A stretch of DNA of 64,000 nucleotides from Forficula auricularia (lineage: Eukaryota; Arthropoda; Insecta; Dermaptera; Forficulidae), in the NCBI GenBank assembly GCA_024734495.1, contig JALMQS010000891.1:434001-498000 (forward strand), read 5' to 3'. Shown piece by piece: positions 33,000 through 45,354 of this stretch (position 1 is its first letter; the number at the start of each line of letters is the position of its first letter). The notes under the pieces are model-generated. The model did not search any database. It saw nothing but the letters and a program-made list of their open reading frames with translations, and was not told where the DNA came from. Position numbers and translations under genes: made by a program.

Positions 33000-33441
33000 T
33001 TTTTTACTGGATCAGTACAGCTCCAAGATAGCTAAGATACCTAACTATTTATGTATTTATTTATTTTATGTATGTTTAGCGAGAACTTTTTGTCACGTGG
33101 ACCAATTTCGATGATTCTTTTTACCTTAGGGGTGGTCCCATATTAATTTGGTCAAGTTCTGATGATATGATCAATGACGAAATAACGTAAATCTCCAATT
33201 CTTATGAGCAAATAATCGAAATTATAATAAATAAAATCTTTTGTAAAAAAATCTTAAAACATTAATTTAAAACCCGCAAACGTTTCGAGAGAATTTCTAT
33301 ATTTATGAATTGAATTTTATTATCATTTCTGACTCCTTCGCCCAGCTTTCTCTTGAGATGCATGCAAGGTATTATATTAAGTCACTATTAATAACATCAC
33401 TAAAAATAGAAAATAAAAATAATTTTTATAAAAAAATAAAT
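33000..33441. other. Repeat scraps
   Basis: 33075-33180 resembles the interior of the ACCGACTTC element (GTCAAGTTCTGATGAT). 33270-33320 has a decayed hammerhead-like block with CAAACGTTTCGAGAGAATTT. Confidence 0.35.
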
Positions 33442-33968
33442 AAAACCGACTTGAAAAAAATTAAATGCAACAAATAAAATAATATGAACTCAAAAATCAA
33501 AATAAAATGCACTAAAAGGTATAAAATAATTATCTAATTTAGTTACAACTAAATGACGAAATATTAACATGAAATCACTTTTGAAGTCGGTGCTAAGCAA
33601 ACTATATAAGCGAGCATACCCGCCAAACGTACTAAGAAAGATCCGTCGAGTTCGATAACTTTGCACGCAGCACGTTTTGCCGACTCCCAACACTCTTCGC
33701 GGTCAAATTGGAAAAGTGCCGGACCACTTCATTGGCGAATACATATATCCCCATGACTTCATGGAACTGGAACTCCCTCCCAGCCTCTATCTTTCCCACC
33801 CTATGATCTTCAAACCTTCAATACCAGGCGGGCATAGACACCTACGTCTACACCCTCTCACTTAATCAACTTTCCTCTCTTCGGTAATGCAAGGGTCCTT
33901 CGAGATCCATAGGGGCTACATCTTTACTGGTGCATCCTTCTTGCATTCGATTGCATTAAAAAAAAAAA
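33442..33968 (+). pseudogene. Second LINE tail preceded by half an ACCGACTT foldback
   Basis: 33442-33655 matches the left half of the foldback at 48103. 33665-33968 is a second copy of the LINE 3' end (NWNSLPASIFP in one frame) ending in an A run. The two copies share 3' UTR text such as AATGCAAGGGTC. It is 5'-truncated and frameshifted. Confidence 0.65.
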
Positions 33969-34220
33969 GTCTATCTTAAGACTTCAATCTCCACTTGCCA
34001 AACGACTCTAGAAATAGGGGTCGAAAAGTTGGGCACTCTAATGAGTTTATCTCGTTAAAATGTGTAATCCATGTCGTTTCAGCCAGAACATCTTTTCTTG
34101 AAAGTTTTCTTTATTATTCCCTGCAAATGATATAACATTGTAATCACTGGCGGATCAAGTCAAGTGGGGGCCCTAAGCGGTAAAATAACGTGGCCCTCAA
34201 AATCAATTAAACGAAAAATA
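33969..34220. other. Short unassigned stretch
   Basis: A block near 34145 (CACTGGCGGATCAAG) resembles the start of a hAT-like MITE; its mate may be the GATCCGCCACTGA at 35060. Confidence 0.35.
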
Positions 34221-34890
34221 AAATAAACTGACACGTTCTGATATGGCCATCCACTTGACTTTACCATACAACCTGGCCCCTCACTTATATTTAATATTTA
34301 ATAAAATTATTTGTAATCATGTAGGTGAGGCGGCTTAGTTTTTGCATTTTTAGACTTATGGGGGCCCACTGATTATGTATACACTATTTGGTTGAGTTTG
34401 ATACAAGGGCCTAGATTTTCATTTTTTGACCCCCACCCCATTTTGGGCGGTTTGTTTTTACTTTTTTAGACTTCTGGGGTTCCACTGATTATGTATACAA
34501 AATTTGGTTGAGTTTGGTACAAGGGCCTAGATTTTCATTTTTTGACCTCCACCCCCACCCCATTTTGGGCGGTTTGTTTTTTCATTTTTAGACTTCTGGG
34601 GCTCCACTGATTATGTATACTAAATTATAGATATATATATGACTAACTAACAGACTAACAGACAGACAGACTAAAAGACATTTTGACAAAACAATTATTA
34701 TCTCGAAAAATATAATTTTTTCGATGTTGACTTCTTAGGGCTTTTTTGTAGAGCGAAATGCCATGGTTTTCGCTCAATTTTTTTAATCAAAATAGTTTCA
34801 GCCATTTTTGAGATATTTCGAAAAAAGATGGAAAAAAACCACTTTTTTATGCACGATTACAATACTTGACCATACCCTGTATGGTAAAGT
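34221..34890 (-). mobile_element. TTTACCATAC-bounded repeat, copy 3
   Basis: Inverted relative to copies 1 and 2. It shows the CCACTTGACTTTACCATACA end, three GGTTGAGTTTGGTACAAGGG-type interior units and the TTGACCATACCCTGTATGG end. The SINE-like MITE of 34145-35075 may enclose it. Confidence 0.6.
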
Positions 34891-35128
34891 AAAAATTCTG
34901 AACCATGAACGATTATATCCAAATTTTGGTACTTATTAACAAAATTGAATCCAAGTGTTATAAAACAATGTTTAAGAAAACACTTTAACACAATCGGCCT
35001 TTTTGGACCCCCTTACAAGCAGGGGGCCCACGCAGCCGCGCATTCCGCTTACTCTCTGATCCGCCACTGATTGTAATGTCATCAGAAATTCTACTTGATT
35101 TCGCTCAATTTTTTCTATCGAAATAGTT

Positions 35129-35776
35129 TTTGACGTGACAACGTCTTATAATTCGATGGAGCCGGCTGGCTGCACGCACGAAAAACATGACTCATGCGGC
35201 GTTACCTCGCTCTGAGGCGTTCCATTTAAGGCTTGAAGTGCAAGCGAGAGCGCGGAACGAGCGACAAAGATTGAGGCGGGCATTTTAAAAGCTACAGTTA
35301 CAAACATTTTAATGATGTTTCCAAATTTTAAATTTTAAATTTATGAACAAAAATTTAATCACAGTTTATTCTTATAATAAATTATTCAAAATTATTACTT
35401 TTTCACAACAAATTACAATTAAATTTGCAAAAATAATTAAGTAACTAATTGAACAACAACTTTTATTCAGTTTACTTGCTGAAAGAAATAATGTCAATAC
35501 AAAATTTATAATTATAAAATAATAAAATCAAAAATTAAATTTTAACAGTCGAGTAGAAATTTAAACAATAAATTTTATTCAAGTATTTTGTAAATTTAAA
35601 ATGATTTTCAGAACGAAGAATTTTATGAAAAAATCGGTTGTCTGTAAAGTCGGTTTACTGACGATAGTTGAACGTGACAACGTCATAAGAAAATACCATT
35701 CCATCAGTATTTTCTTATGACGTTGTCACGTTCAACTATCGTCAGTAAACCGACTTTACAGACAACCGATTTTTAT
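35129..35776 (+). mobile_element. End-hairpin element, copy D (complete)
   Basis: Nearly identical to copy B in both ends and interior, with a few small indels (GGCTGGCTGC for GGCTGC). The hairpin is 35629-35775. High identity with copy B suggests recent activity. Confidence 0.7.
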
Positions 35777-36200
35777 GAGATATTTTAGAAAACAAAACCT
35801 TCTAATTATAATCAATCGTTCACCATCCTTCCATATGGTAAATTAAAATCATCATCATTTATTGATACTAACGATTTATATATAGTAGGTATAATAATTT
35901 ATTGTCATCTTTTTTTCACCTATATATAAACCGACCGGTAGCTTTAAATAAAATGAAGTTTTAATGGAAGGTCAGAAGTAAATGAATTTCGTGTGTGGAA
36001 CACCCGGTTGAATTTATTTTTTTATTCAAATTTATGTTTATTAATAATAAAGGTATATAAAGTGCAAGTTGTTTAAATTTTATTAAATTTTTCTCGCCAC
36101 TCAACTATTTAAACTCGGTCGTAAATTTTTCCATTTTTACTTTAGCATAACGAAGCTTTAATGTATAAAATAAAGTCCCAATTGAGTTTTCTTTTCTTTC
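35777..36200. other. AT-rich stretch, nothing recognised
   Basis: No frame or repeat end I can support. Confidence 0.35.
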
Positions 36201-36209
36201 TCCTTATAT

Positions 36210-38010
36210 TTTCAAAATCAAGAACTGATCAGATTTTGGGTTTTTTTATAGCTTCAAAATTTTCGGTTCATAAATATTTAAATGATGACCTATCGAATGG
36301 TTCTAGTGAATCAGTTGAAATTCAGTACCTACACAAGTATTTTAGTAATAGTACCTCTCTACGAAATTTCAACTTTCTGAATCAAATCGTATGCTGACGT
36401 AAAAAATTTCCTAATTACAAAAATACTTAGAGTTTTTGATTTTTTTATAGCTTCAGAAATTTCGGTTCAAAAATGCTCTAAATCGAATTTTTAAGTGATG
36501 AGTAGAGACCGGATTTTTATGCAGTAAAAACTGTCAAAATATGCAGTTAAAAAGGCTGAAATATGCAAGTAATATGAAGAATACGTTGAAATATGCAAAT
36601 ATATGCAGTAAAAATTGGCAAAAAAAATTTTATTGACTAAAAAATTAAAATTAAATACAAAAAGACTATATATTTGAAGGAGTGCTATCAAATAAATAAA
36701 GTAAGCTATAGACACCAATTTCACAAAATTCTCATTTTATTTAATATATTAAAAAATCTTTAAGCTCAAAGAATTAATAGGTGATGCACAACTTTATATA
36801 TATTTCTTAATTTTTTTTATTCTTTCTTCGAAAATTTACTTTTAAAAAATTTGTATTAGGCAATATTTGAAAAAAAAATCCTTCAAATATGCAATTTTAT
36901 TAAATTTCTTCCAGAACTTCCAGAAAAATGCAATTTTATGCAATATTTTCAAATATGCAATTTTATGCAATTTTATGCAATATTACTCAAATATGCAAAA
37001 ATACGCAGTATAAAATTTTACCCACAGTATCCTAGATTCATGATTCGGATAGATAATTGATCCCCTGGGTCGTATGTGGCGGCAAACAAAATATGCAATT
37101 GCATAGGAATCCGATCTCTAGTGAAGAGCTATCGAATGATTGCATTGAATGAACTGAAATTGGGTACAGAAATAATTATTAATAACTAGACCTTTCTATG
37201 AAGTTTCAACTTTCTGGATCAAATCTTATGCTGAGGTAAAACATTTCCAAATTACACAAATACGTATGGAGATTTTGTTGTTTTTTTAGCTCTTAAATTT
37301 TCGGTTCAAAATGCTGAAAATCAGAAAAAATTTCTTACACTAATTATTAATAACTGCATCTCTTTAGAAAGTTTCAACTTTCTGAGTCAAATCGTATGCT
37401 AACAAAAAATTTCCAAATCACACAAATAATTATAGTTTTTGATTTTTCTAAAGCTTCAGAATTTTCGGTTCAAAAATGCTGTAAATCACAACTAATTAAA
37501 TTTTAAATGAGCTTTCGAATGGTTGTATTGAATGAGCTGGAAATTGCGTACAGAAGTAATTATTAATAACTGAACCTTTCTACGAAGTTTCAATTTTCTG
37601 AATCAAATCTCTTATGCTGAAGTAAAACATTTCCAAATCACACAAATACGTATGGAGATTTTGTTGTTTTTTATCTCCTGAATTTTAGGTTTAAAATGCT
37701 GGAAATCAGGAAATAAAATTAAGTTCAGTAAAATTATTCATAACTGCATCTATCTACGATGTTTCAACTTTCTGAGTCAAATCGTATGCTGACAAAAAAT
37801 TTCCAAATCACACAAATACGTAGAGATTTTTTTTAGCTGAATTTTCGGTTCAAAATGCAGAAAATCAGAAGAAAAAAAATTAATGATCAGCTATCGAATG
37901 GTTGTACCGAATAAGCTGAAATTTGGTTTACAAGTAATTATTAATAACTGGACCTTTCTATAAAGTTTCAAACTTTCTGAATCAAATCGTACTTATATGT
38001 TATTTCCAAA
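36210..38010 (+). repeat. Satellite with two alternating unit lengths
   Basis: Units marked by CTGA(A/G)TCAAATC occur at 36377, 37214, 37382, 37598, 37772 and 37977. After subtracting the 626-bp hAT insertion, spacings are about 211, 168, 216, 174 and 205 bp. This indicates a dimer of about 385 bp. Each unit has CAGAATTTTCGGTTCAAAA or close. Confidence 0.7.
36503..37120. mobile_element. hAT-like element (TAGAGACCGG), copy 1
   Basis: Ends TAGAGACCGGATTTTTATGC and TGCATAGGAATCCGATCTCTA are inverted. The flanking 8 bp GTGATGAG (36495-36502) and GTGAAGAG (37121-37128) match in 7 of 8. It is inserted in a satellite unit. Interior rich in ATATGCA motifs; no transposase. Confidence 0.75.
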
Positions 38011-38067
38011 GTTTGTACATTTTCTTGAAAAAGTTGTTACTTTACCGTCCAATTTAATTATTTTATT

Positions 38068-38400
38068 GACCGACTTTGAAAAAAAGGAGGTTATCAATTC
38101 AACGGAATGTCTGTTTTTTTTTTTTTGTGTTTGAACATTTATTTCTCTTTACCATGTGGACCGATTTGGATGATTTTTTTGCGTTGGGTTCAGTCTCGTA
38201 CCCGATTGGTCCCGTTTTTCATTGGTATTGGACCTTTTTTGTTATGTATGTTCACGTATAACTTCTTTGTTTATTGACCGATTTCGATGATTCTTTTTTA
38301 TTGTAAAGGGCAACCTTAGGGGTGGTCACATATTAATTTGGTCAAGTTCTGATGATGTTTGTTTGTTGATTTATTTTTTTATTATAAAAGAAGGATAAGT
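38068..38400 (+). mobile_element. ACCGACTT-type element fragment
   Basis: Begins GACCGACTTTGAAAAAAAGG and includes GATTGGTCCCGTTTTTCATT and GGGGTGGTCACATATTAATT, as in 32366-32520 and, inverted, 48437-48808. A smaller piece is at 38943-38975. Confidence 0.55.
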
Positions 38401-39198
38401 GTAAGTCTATTGACGTGCACCCAAGTTCAATTTCCATAGGTAATGTACTTACATGAGGCAGAGAATAATTGAAAACCGCAACATATTTACCGTAAATTAC
38501 AATCGTTTGCCACCATCATTTCCACTCATCACATACAAACGAGAATAAAAATTTAGGGAAAAAAATATTATTATACTAAGACAAAAACAAGCAAGAGTGT
38601 AAAAAACTGCTAATTTCAACCATTAACCATCTTGGCTGGCAGATTATTCTTTACTGACAGATCTTCTCTTTTAGAACGATCTCTGAAACGAACTGCATGC
38701 TCTAATTATTTAACGTAACAGCCCGTCTGTCTAATTAACGGAATCATTTCATGAATTAAATCATTGAAAAGGTTTTGTTTTTATTATTTGTAAGAATAAG
38801 AATTCTTTAGTTAGGAAAGTATTGTAATAAGAGTATCAATACTGACCATTAGTCGCAATGAGGCTTGTTAAATAATTACAATAACATATTCACGTACTAT
38901 TAAGTTATTAGATGACTTATCAAGTATATAATTAAATCTATATTTAACCGACTTCAAAAAAGTAGAAGGTTCTTATTTCTCATTGTCATTATTCAGAAAG
39001 TGGTTTATAATGCCTTGTTTCTTTTCTCGATATGCCCAGGAGGAAGAAGCCTGCCTGCCGGGCGGGCCTAGTATTAAATTCACTCAATAATGTTCTATTT
39101 ATTTATTTATTGGCTTATTGAGTTGATAAATGTCTGGAACGTGGAGAAAAATTATTTTCAACCATGATTTTTTTTCTGTCTTTGTACTATCTTTATCC
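38401..39198. other. Unassigned stretch
   Basis: Contains only the ACCGACTTC scrap at 38943. A GC-rich CTGCCTGCCGGGCGGGCC at 39051 resembles part of the Helitron end. No frames. Confidence 0.35.
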
Positions 39199-39825
39199 AC
39201 AAAGAGAAACAAAGGGGCTGTCCTCTGCTTGATGCAAATAAACATACACACATATATATCGAAATTATATAATATATCTGTATTCGAGGGTGAACCGCAA
39301 CCTAATATGCTGTGCACCTACTTCCACTTGTACTTCCAAATATTTCCAAGTACTTCCAAATTTTTCCAAGTATTTACTAATATTTCCAAGCGCTTCCAAA
39401 TATTTCCAAATATTCCCAAGTACTTTCAAATGTTTCCAAGTACTTCCAAATATTTCCAAGTAATTGGAAAATACTTCCAAAGAGGTGTATACCTACTTCC
39501 AATCGCGGATCACCTCGTCTGTATATATATTATTTATTTATTTGAGACTCATAGTTTCGAAGACTTGGTCTTCATCATCAAGTCTTTTTTAATTATAAAT
39601 ATTATTTTTCATTGGGTCAATATCCATACCGTATTGACCCCATGAAAAATAATATTTATAATTAAAAAAGACAAACAAATAAATAATATATATATATATA
39701 CAGATATATAATTTCGATATATATGTGTGTATGTTTCTTTACATCAAGCAGAGGACAACCTCTTTGTTTCTCTTTGTGAATCAAAAACTCTGCTACTCAC
39801 AGCAAAACAAAAACTTTTCAATTAC
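39199..39825. mobile_element. Penelope-like terminal unit with MITE inside
   Basis: Same terminal blocks as 25659-26284 on both sides. The left hammerhead (about 39546-39585, minus) has an inserted base in the core and the right one is deleted. The flanks TACTATCTTTAT and TACTATCTTTGT look like target copies. The MITE at 39285-39517 is nested. Confidence 0.65.
39285..39517. mobile_element. GAGGGGTGAACC MITE with expanded 20-bp repeats
   Basis: Ends CGAGGGTGAACCGC and GCGGATCACCTCG; flanking TCTGTATT (39277-39284) and TCTGTATA (39518-39525), 7 of 8. The middle is about nine diverged units of AATATTTCCAAGTACTTCCA. Related copies without the expansion are at 42596 and 57749. Confidence 0.7.
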
Positions 39826-39832
39826 TATCTTT

Positions 39833-40285
39833 GTAAAGAGAAACAAAGAGGTAGTTCTCTGCTTGATGCAAATAAACATACACACATATATCTTGAAATT
39901 ATATATCTGTATATATATATATATATATATATTTATTTGTTTGAAACTATAGTTTACCTTCATCATCAGTCTTTTTTAATTATAAATATTATTTTTCATG
40001 GGGTCAGTTAAAATTTTAACTTGCTCTCGGCTAAGTAAAGATCAAAAAATTTTCAATATCCATGCGATACTGACCCAATGAAAAATAATTTTAATAATTA
40101 AAAAAGACTCATGATAAGGTCCAAGCCTTTGAAACTATAGTCTAAAACAAATAAATATATATACAGATATATATATTTTTGATATATATGTGTATGTTTA
40201 TTTGCATCAAGCAGAGGACAACCTCTTTGTTTCTCTTTATGAATCAACAACTCTGCTATTCTCGGCTAAATAACAAACTTTTCAA
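39833..40285. mobile_element. Penelope-like terminal unit, second in series
   Basis: Directly follows the previous unit, separated only by TTACTATCTTTGT. Both arms carry the GAGGT-GTTCTCTGCTTGATG block. Hammerhead sites (39946-39975 minus, 40107-40146 plus) are decayed. It ends in CTTTTCAATG before TATACTATCTGTTT, another diverged target copy. Confidence 0.6.
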
Positions 40286-40564
40286 TGTATACTATCTGTT
40301 TGTATGTATGTCTGAATTGAGATATTCATAATAACTTAAAAACAAAAAGTCGTAGAAAGTTCGTTTAGGGGCTAAAATGTGTGTATGTCCATTACGGAGA
40401 ACTGATTAGATTTTGGGTTTTTTTTTAACTTGAGAGCTTCTGCTTCAAAAGTGCAGAAAACTTCATTTTTTAATGGTTTTATTGAGATTTTAATTCGATG
40501 TTATAAGATAGGCATAAATGAACAATTTATTTATTATTTAAGTTTTTTATTAATTACTTATATC
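40286..40564. other. Satellite-like scrap
   Basis: 40395-40460 resembles the satellite at 36210 (ACTGATTAGATTTTGGGTTT). No frames. Confidence 0.35.
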
Positions 40565-41627
40565 TAGAGACCGGATTTTTATGCAGTAAAAACTGCCAAA
40601 ATATGCCATAAAATATGCAGTAAAAAGGCTGAATATGCAAGTAATATGCAGAATACGTTGAAATATTCAAACGTATGCAGTAAAAGATGGCAAAATAAAT
40701 TTTTTAATGCACTAAAAAATTAAAATTGAAGACAAAAAGACAATTTATTTGAAGGAGTGATACAAAAGGAATAAAATGATAAAGTAAGCTACAAACACCA
40801 AGTGTCAAATATACACTTTTATTGGATAAAAAATTGCACAAAATTCTGATTACATTTAATATATTAAAAAATCTTTAAACTCAAAGAAATAATAGGTGCT
40901 CTTGAATAAAATCAACATAATAAATATAATAATTTTTCAAAAAATGTGAACAAAAAATACGGGGGGGGGTAGTTTTATTTAACATACAGGATTGTATTGT
41001 ATTGCTTTTATTTTTGTATATTAACAAGCTTTTCTTATTGACGTACAATTAATAATGCAAATATTTGACGGGCTATAATCTGATCTCTACACTAATTTAC
41101 ACACACTTCCACACACACACACACGAACACTCAATGGCCAAAATGGGCTATAGTTCCCGAAGGCCATTAAAAAAAATAATGAAATAATTAAATAATTAAC
41201 AAAGAATCTCAAAAATAATTAAAATTTAATTGTAATTGTGAATAATTTATGTTTACATAGTATTTGTCTAAATTATCTTCAGGTTATTATGTCTACGGTC
41301 ACTTAAAATTGATTTATACGATGAAAAGGAGCACTCCACATCCACAGACGTACTGGGGGCAAATTTAAAGGAATTAAATCCCCGACTTTTACTTTGGAAG
41401 AAAAATATTACAAACTTTTAGTTTTTCGTGTAGAATATAGTATCTAGTACAACTGAATAATAAGAAAAATGAGTAGGTTGTTGTTTTGTAGCTTGTTTCC
41501 ATCCTTTGTAATACAACTTTCTACTTTCTAATGTAGTCCAACACTATACACTTCGTGTCGTTGAGACCTATTTCAGTTTTCTTCTAAATTAAATGAATAT
41601 CCTCCTGTTTTATTTAATCTTTTTTAC

Positions 41628-42150
41628 TTTATCCAATGCGAAGCATGGGTAAAGTATTGTAATCGGTCTCGTGGCAAGCGGGATTTCAAAGGGTCCTCAG
41701 GTAAAGACTACGGAACCCATGGTCTCAATTAAAGTCGCAAATTGTAGTATTCATTTAGATTGAATTTTAGCACGTGACAGTTTTGCCAAAAATTACATTG
41801 GGTCTCGTCGAGAGGCCAAAAAGTGCGATTTTTTCAGGAAGTGCGTGCGGATGGATGTATGTTATCGTTTTTTTCGTCCACGATTTTTTCCACATCGTTG
41901 AACCGATTGAAATGAAATTGAAAACGTATCATTATTTTAACAAAATGAAGCGCTGATTAGTTTTTGATACATATCGGCCCACAAACATTAGGTACTTTAT
42001 TTAGGTACTTTTTTAGTTTTTTCTAAATATCTTTAAAATGACTTAACCAATTTTGATGAAATTTAATATCCTAATTAAGTACCGTGAGGACCACCAAAAA
42101 GGTCATATAAAGTTTTTTTGTAAAATTATATTTTAAAGTACTTTACCCTA
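41628..42150 (+). mobile_element. Non-autonomous repeat, copy 2
   Basis: Matches 23830-24290 in inverted orientation. The left has CATGGGTAAAGTATTGTAAT and the right AAAGTACTTTACCCTAG, suggesting inverted ends. Confidence 0.55.
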
Positions 42151-42170
42151 GAATAAGAAAGTACATTGAT

Positions 42171-42204
42171 AAAGTTTAGCAACGATCCGTTGCAGTTTAT
42201 TTCA
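42171..42204. repeat. Short near-palindrome around GCAACGATCCGTTGC
   Basis: Same 33 nt as 31634-31667. Confidence 0.6.
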
Positions 42205-42595
42205 TTCTTTCTCCGAAAAATATTTTTAAAACCTCTGTACCTATTTGGTGCGAAATATGCACTTTTATGCAATATCCTTCAAATATGCAGTTTTATGCAA
42301 TATTACTCAAAAATGCAAAAATATGCAGTATTAAATTTAATCCACAGTATCCTAGATCCATGATTCGGATAGATTATTGATCTCCTGGGTCGTACGTGGC
42401 GGCAAACAAAATATGCAATTGCATAGGAATCCGGTCTCTAGTTATATCTAAAGGCGTTTTTAGCATAAATAATTTTTCACTTTTTTATTATTTAAGATAT
42501 ACTTTCATTAGAATCTAATCAAGGAAAATGACTAAACATTGCGGGATATCCTTTAGTCATAAAGGGAAATCAATGAGGTGTCCTTTAGAGATAAT

Positions 42596-42751
42596 CGTGG
42601 GGTGAACCGCGACCTAATATCGTGTACACCTACTTCCACTTCCACTTTCATTTCCAATTAGAAGACGATATATGAAGGGACATTATCTAATGAATTTCAA
42701 AATAATTCCACATAATTCCAAAGACTAATTCCAATCGAGGCTCACCCCTCG
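42596..42751. mobile_element. GAGGGGTGAACC MITE, compact copy
   Basis: Ends CGTGGGGTGAACCGCG and CGAGGCTCACCCCTCG; perfect 8-bp duplication GAGATAAT (42588-42595 and 42752-42759). At 156 bp this is the cleanest member. Confidence 0.85.
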
Positions 42752-42925
42752 GAGATAATGCATTTCAAGGATGCCCTATATAAGTCCAGACCTATTTCAC
42801 ACTAGTAGAAATTAATTTCTATTATTCTAGGTACAGTCTTTTGACTCTAGGTAAGAAAATATTAAATCGAAATGGTATATCAGATTTACTTAGGGAAAGT
42901 GTTGTAGGTTTTAGGTGAAACATGA

Positions 42926-43003
42926 TATTAATTAATAAAGTAAAGCGGAGTGTAGTTTCACTGTGAAACTACACTCTCTTTACTTTATTAATTTATATCA
43001 GAT
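42926..43003. repeat. Hairpin with arms of about 35 nt
   Basis: TTAATAAAGTAAAG, GAGTGTAGTTTCAC and the complement with almost no loop. Unclassified MITE-like sequence. Confidence 0.65.
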
Positions 43004-43117
43004 TTAGATATTTATCATTTAAAATTATTAATTCACCGAAATGCAATGTATCGAGTCTTGAAATAGGTTAACATTTTCCTCTACAATATTTAAATATCAC
43101 CAAAAGTATTTTTTAAT

Positions 43118-43757
43118 AAAAAATCGGTTGTCTGTAAAGTCGGTTTACTGATGATATTGAACGTGACAACGTCATAAGAAAATACCATTCCATCAGTATT
43201 TTCTTATGACGTTGTCACGTTCAACTATCGTCAGTAAACCGACTTTACAGACAACCGATTTTTTTCATAGAATTCTTCGTTCAGAAAATCATTTTAAATT
43301 TACAAAATAGTTGAATAAAATTTATTGTTTAAATTTCTACTCGACTGTTAAAATTTAATTTTTGATTTTATTATTTTATAATAATAAATTTTGACATTAT
43401 TTCTTTCAGCAAGTAAACTGAATAAAAGTTGTTGTTCAATTAGTTACTTAATTATTTTTGCAAATTTAATTGTAATTTGTTGTAAAAAAGTAATAATTTT
43501 GAATAATTTATTATAAGAATAAACTGTGATTAAATTATTGTTCATAAATCTAAAATTTAAAATTTGGAAACATCATTAAAATTTTTGTAACTGTAGCTTT
43601 TAAAAAGCCCGCCTCAATCTTTGTCGCTCGTTCCGCGCTCTCGCTTGCACTTCAAGCCTTAAATGGAACGCCTCAGAGCGAGGTAACGCCGCACGAGTCA
43701 TGTTTTTTCGAGAGTGCAGCCGGCTTCTTCGAATTATAAGACATTGTCACGTCAAAA
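43118..43757 (-). mobile_element. End-hairpin element, copy E
   Basis: Inverted copy; hairpin 43118-43264 first, then the body to GACATTGTCACGTC at the 5' end. The left hairpin arm has small changes (GATGATATTG for GACGATAGTTG). Confidence 0.7.
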
Positions 43758-44225
43758 AGAAAAAAAAGAAAAAAAGAGGAATATCAAAATTCGTTAAGGA
43801 CTACAAAAAAGTTTCTTATAGTGAACATCCTCAAAAAATTACAAAAAATAAATAAAACAAAGATTCAGATAAACTCAATGATTTTATTAACTTATTACAT
43901 AATAATTATAAGATTCATTATTTTTGTAAATTTTCCTTAATGATGGTCTATCTCTCATTTATTTATAAATCTCAAACATGATTAGATTTTTATCCCTACT
44001 CTTTGTTTTTAAACTGACTCTATGTACCAAGTTTATCTAAATACAGAAAAAAAATGTAATCGAGAGATAATTATTTTCTTATTAAATGCACAATCTTCTA
44101 TTTTGCTTTTTAATGATTAATATTTTTAATCATATCTAAATGCGTATGAATTTTTTATTTTATCATAAGGGGTAAGGAAAAGTCTTCTCTTTTTTTTTTT
44201 ATTCGTATTTTCGAAATATCTCAAA
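43758..44225. other. AT-rich stretch, nothing recognised
   Basis: No frame or repeat end. Confidence 0.35.
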
Positions 44226-44908
44226 ATAAGCTGACGTGTTCTGATGTGGCCATCCACTTGACTTTGCCATACAACCTGGCCTCTCACTTATATTTAATAT
44301 TTAATAAAATTATTTATAATCATGTAGGGGAGGGGTTTGTTTTTGCATTTTTAGACTCCTGTGATCTCTCTGATTATGTATACAAAATTTGGTTGAGTTT
44401 GGTACAAGAGCCTATATTTTCATTTTTTGACCCTACACCCCCCCCCCCCCCATTTTGAGCGGTTAGTTTTTGCATACAAAATTTGGTTGAGTTTGTTCAA
44501 ATGGCCTAGATTTTTAATTTTTAACCCCCCCCCCATCCACCCCCTTAATTTTACGTTGATATGAACCAAAATCTAATCAGCTCTTAATCTCAATGAACCA
44601 AAACTATGTGTGAAATTTGGTTTCGATATTAACACTAGTTTTTGAGCTAGCTCGTCCACAAAAATTTGGTAACGCACAGCGACACTAACAGACATTTTAA
44701 CAAAACAATTATTATTTCGAAAAATATAATTTTTTCGATGTTCACTTATTAGAGCTTTTTTGTAGAGCAAAATTCCATGGTTTCGCTCAAATTTTTTAAA
44801 TCAAAATAGTTTTAGCCATTTTTGAGATATTTCGAAAAAAAGAAGGAAAAAAACCACTTTTTTCATCCACGATTACAATACTTGACCATATCCTGTATGG
44901 TAAAGTAA
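44226..44908 (-). mobile_element. TTTACCATAC-bounded repeat, copy 4
   Basis: AATAAGCTGACGTGTTCTGA end, interior units with CCAAATTTTGTAT in inverted form, C runs at about 44443 and 44528, and the TTGACCATATCCTGTATGG end. Confidence 0.6.
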
Positions 44909-45354
44909 AAATTAAACGATCTCAAGGCGTTTCGGTCTATATTAAAAGTGAAAATCGAAAAATTTAAATTTTAAGAGATATTTATTGTTATGTCAAAATG
45001 TTTGTTTGCGGATGGGTTAGTGCGTATGTTATTAAATTTTTTCTACGATCTAGCTCAAAAATCAATGAAGGTATACGAAATTTTATATTTAATATTGATT
45101 GGAATTGGACCAAAAATAAGAGAGGGGGAATTTGATTACTTCCATTATAAAAATAATCCATAACATCTCGAATCTAGTAGCTGACCATCTCTTTTGATTT
45201 TCTATAGTAATTTTAAAGCTACCAATGTCGGAATTTGTCTTTTTTATTAGTATATATATAATAAATACTCGTTCAAACGTAAAACGGGACTCTATTTGTA
45301 GTCGATACAATTTATTTTTATTAATTTATTTATTAACATCTAAAACAATTATTT
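44909..45354. other. Unassigned stretch
   Basis: 44935-45100 resembles the interior of the TTTACCATAC family with more divergence. No frames. Confidence 0.3.

Larger units (their letters stand above)
40565..42440. mobile_element. hAT-like element (TAGAGACCGG), copy 2, with insertions
   Basis: Same ends as copy 1; flanks CTTATATC and GTTATATC match in 7 of 8. The homology to copy 1 is interrupted from about 40905 to 42200 by other repeats, including the repeat at 41628-42150 and the palindrome at 42171. A CA-rich microsatellite is at 41100-41130. Confidence 0.7.

Noticed and set aside
39130..39645. 171-codon plus frame with repeated FQ(I/V)F segments
   Set aside because: It translates the 20-bp tandem repeat of a MITE; the periodic protein is a by-product.
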